NCBI GenBank assembly: GCA_022600695.1
Contig: JAHZJY010000321.1
Coordinates: 1-14,977, forward strand
Reading direction: 5' to 3'
Length of the DNA: 14,977 nt
From: Actinomycetes bacterium
GTDB taxonomy: Bacteria > Actinomycetota > Actinomycetes > Mycobacteriales > Mycobacteriaceae
Each line of letters starts with the position of its first letter. Positions within the stretch are counted from its first letter, which is position 1. The position numbers were made by a program, and so were the translations under genes. The notes below the pieces were generated by a model. That model searched no databases. It was not told where the DNA came from and saw only the letters and a program-made list of their open reading frames with translations. Shown here one piece after another: positions 14,304 through 14,977 of the stretch.

Positions 14304-14462
14304 ATGACCGGCCGTGATCGGCTCGATAGGGCCGCAGTTAACGAAATCTTCGGTGCCGAATCGACCGGGGAGTCCTTCGATGAGCGCCAGTCGGATGCTG
14401 CCGGTGACACCGTCGAGCGCGATCGCTGGATGCGGGATAACGTTCCACCCCATCACCTTTAA
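14304..14462 (+). CDS. Small acidic protein of unknown function with Trp and Pro-Pro-His-His tail
   Basis: ATG 14304 to TAA 14460-14462 encodes 52 residues, too short for most gene callers. The composition is that of a real soluble protein: many Asp, Glu and Arg, one Trp, and the ordered C-terminal stretch D-R-W-M-R-D-N-V-P-P-H-H-L. From memory, several short actinobacterial proteins end in a similar R-W-x-R-x-N-x-P-P-H-H tail, which raises confidence but was not searched. No membrane segment or signal peptide is present. There is no clear ribosome site; in-frame TTG codons at 14283 and 14292 are alternative starts. The CRP-type palindrome lies just upstream, so the gene may respond to cAMP. 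In M. tuberculosis the corresponding place is followed by mscL on the other strand, which is not seen here. Confidence 0.55.
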   Translation: MTGRDRLDRAAVNEIFGAESTGESFDERQSDAAGDTVERDRWMRDNVPPHHL

Positions 14463-14623
14463 GCATGTCAGAGGTCATTCGGCCCCGACGCCCGCGGACT
14501 GTTGCCCCGCCCGCCTGGCGGTCTGACCGGGGTCGGTGTCCGACTCCAGGACGGGCCGCGCCACTGCGGCACTCAGCTAAGCTGCATCGGAGGGCTTCGG
14601 TGGGGGCGTAAGTGGGGTTCGCG

Positions 14624-14653
14624 TTGCCCCCGGCGTCGTCGTACCGATATCTT
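14624..14653 (+). promoter_or_regulatory. Candidate promoter of the MspA-family porin gene
   Basis: TTGCCC (14624-14629) and TATCTT (14648-14653) are 18 bases apart, each matching the housekeeping consensus at four of six positions. Transcription would begin near 14660, giving a leader of about 84 bases. Rapid-grower msp genes can have promoters further upstream, so this is only a candidate. Confidence 0.3.
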
Positions 14654-14673
14654 CCTCCTGACGTCGATGTCCT

Positions 14674-14695
14674 GGCGCCGCATCAGAGTGGCGCC
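14674..14695 (+). repeat. GGCGCC repeat pair (possible leader hairpin)
   Basis: The octamer TGGCGCCG occurs at 14673-14680 and again at 14689-14696. Because GGCGCC is its own complement, the copies at 14674-14679 and 14690-14695 can also form a 6-bp stem with a 10-base loop in the RNA. The pair ends about 50 bases before the porin ATG. Confidence 0.5.
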
Positions 14696-14743
14696 GTAGA
14701 CCGGTGATCCTGAGGGTCGCCGCCGATTCAAGCTAGGGAGACC

Positions 14744-14977
14744 ATGAAGGTTGTCGGTCGTGTTCTGGCGGCGATGGTCGTCGCGGTGGCGGGTCTGTTC
14801 GCCGGGTCGGGGACGGCTTCGGCCGGGATGGACAATCAGATGAGTCTGGTCGACGGTGGTGGCCGGACCATGACCGTCTCGCAGTGGGACACCTACCTCG
14901 ACGGGGTGTTCCCCTTGGACCGCAACCGGCTGACCCGTGAGTGGTTCCACTCCGGGCGGGCCAAATACAATGTGGTC
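14744..14977 (+). CDS. MspA-family outer membrane porin (5' part, cut by the window end)
   Basis: The first 78 codons are present. Residues 1-27 are a Sec signal peptide: basic start M-K-V-V-G-R, hydrophobic core A-A-M-V-V-A-V-A-G-L-F-A, and cleavage after A-S-A. The mature part begins G-M-D-N-Q-M-S-L-V-D-G and continues with W-D-T-Y-L-D-G-V-F-P-L-D-R-N-R-L-T-R-E-W-F-H-S-G-R, close to M. smegmatis MspA. MspA forms an octameric channel in the mycobacterial outer membrane for small hydrophilic solutes. A GGGAG lies at 14736-14740, only 3 bases before the ATG. Which Msp paralogue this is cannot be decided from the visible part; the position next to moaB2 suggests an MspC-like locus. Confidence 0.93.
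   Translation, partial: MKVVGRVLAAMVVAVAGLFAGSGTASAGMDNQMSLVDGGGRTMTVSQWDTYLDGVFPLDRNRLTREWFHSGRAKYNVV

Noticed and set aside
14314..14526. 70-codon plus-strand frame after moaB2
   Set aside because: Its composition is less protein-like than the overlapping 52-codon frame at 14304, and it has no recognisable motif.
14463..14743. Possible tRNA or mscL gene in the gap before the porin
   Set aside because: The GGGG/CCCC stem with TTCGCGTT is not part of a full cloverleaf, and no frame on either strand reads as MscL.

Overview
The window is high-GC mycobacterial chromosome. The gene order matches the Mycobacterium tuberculosis Rv0966c, Rv0971c-Rv0976c, rpmF, Rv0981-Rv0984 block. An MspA-type porin gene at the right edge points to a rapid grower (Mycolicibacterium, M. 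smegmatis-like), because slow growers generally lack MspA porins. All identifications were made by reading the sequence; no database search was run.

Left part, 1-963: the 3' end of a plus-strand gene with a Ser/Lys repeat tail, a strong hairpin terminator, and a convergent minus-strand DUF1707 protein gene. Middle part, 964-9456: a tightly packed six-gene minus-strand operon. It is transcribed in the order AtuA-like, fadE13, accD2, accA2, fadE12, echA7, with junctions that overlap by 1 or 4 bases or are 22-31 bases apart. It encodes two acyl-CoA dehydrogenases, both subunits of a biotin-dependent acyl-CoA carboxylase, a LiuC/AtuE-type enoyl-CoA hydratase and an AtuA-family protein. These parts fit oxidation, gamma-carboxylation and hydration of a beta-methyl-branched (leucine-like or isoprenoid) acyl-CoA. 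A 230-base divergent region with several inverted repeats separates this operon from rpmF (ribosomal protein L32).

Right part, 9687-14214, plus strand: rpmF, then the envelope-stress set mprA-mprB-pepD-moaB2. MprA and MprB form a response regulator and sensor kinase pair, PepD is an HtrA-type serine protease with a PDZ domain, and MoaB2 is a MoaB/Mog-fold protein. Two copies of an 8+3+8 base direct repeat of MprA-box form lie upstream of mprA and upstream of pepD. The pepD copy overlaps the mprB stop codon and sits directly after a SigE-like GGGAAC-N18-GTT promoter inside mprB. The mprA-mprB junction holds a 14-base duplication that creates a four-codon relay ORF.

Right end, 14215-14977: a perfect CRP-type palindrome, a previously easy-to-miss 52-codon ORF with an acidic protein ending in a Trp/Pro-Pro-His-His tail, a leader with a GGCGCC hairpin, and the first 78 codons of the MspA-family porin.

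There is no sign of a phage, transposon, CRISPR array, tRNA or rRNA. Relative to M. tuberculosis, the PE_PGRS genes, csoR-ctpV and mscL are absent from the corresponding junctions. The best candidates for something undescribed are the small ORF with its CRP site, the relay ORF between mprA and mprB, and the substrate of the Atu/Liu-like operon.
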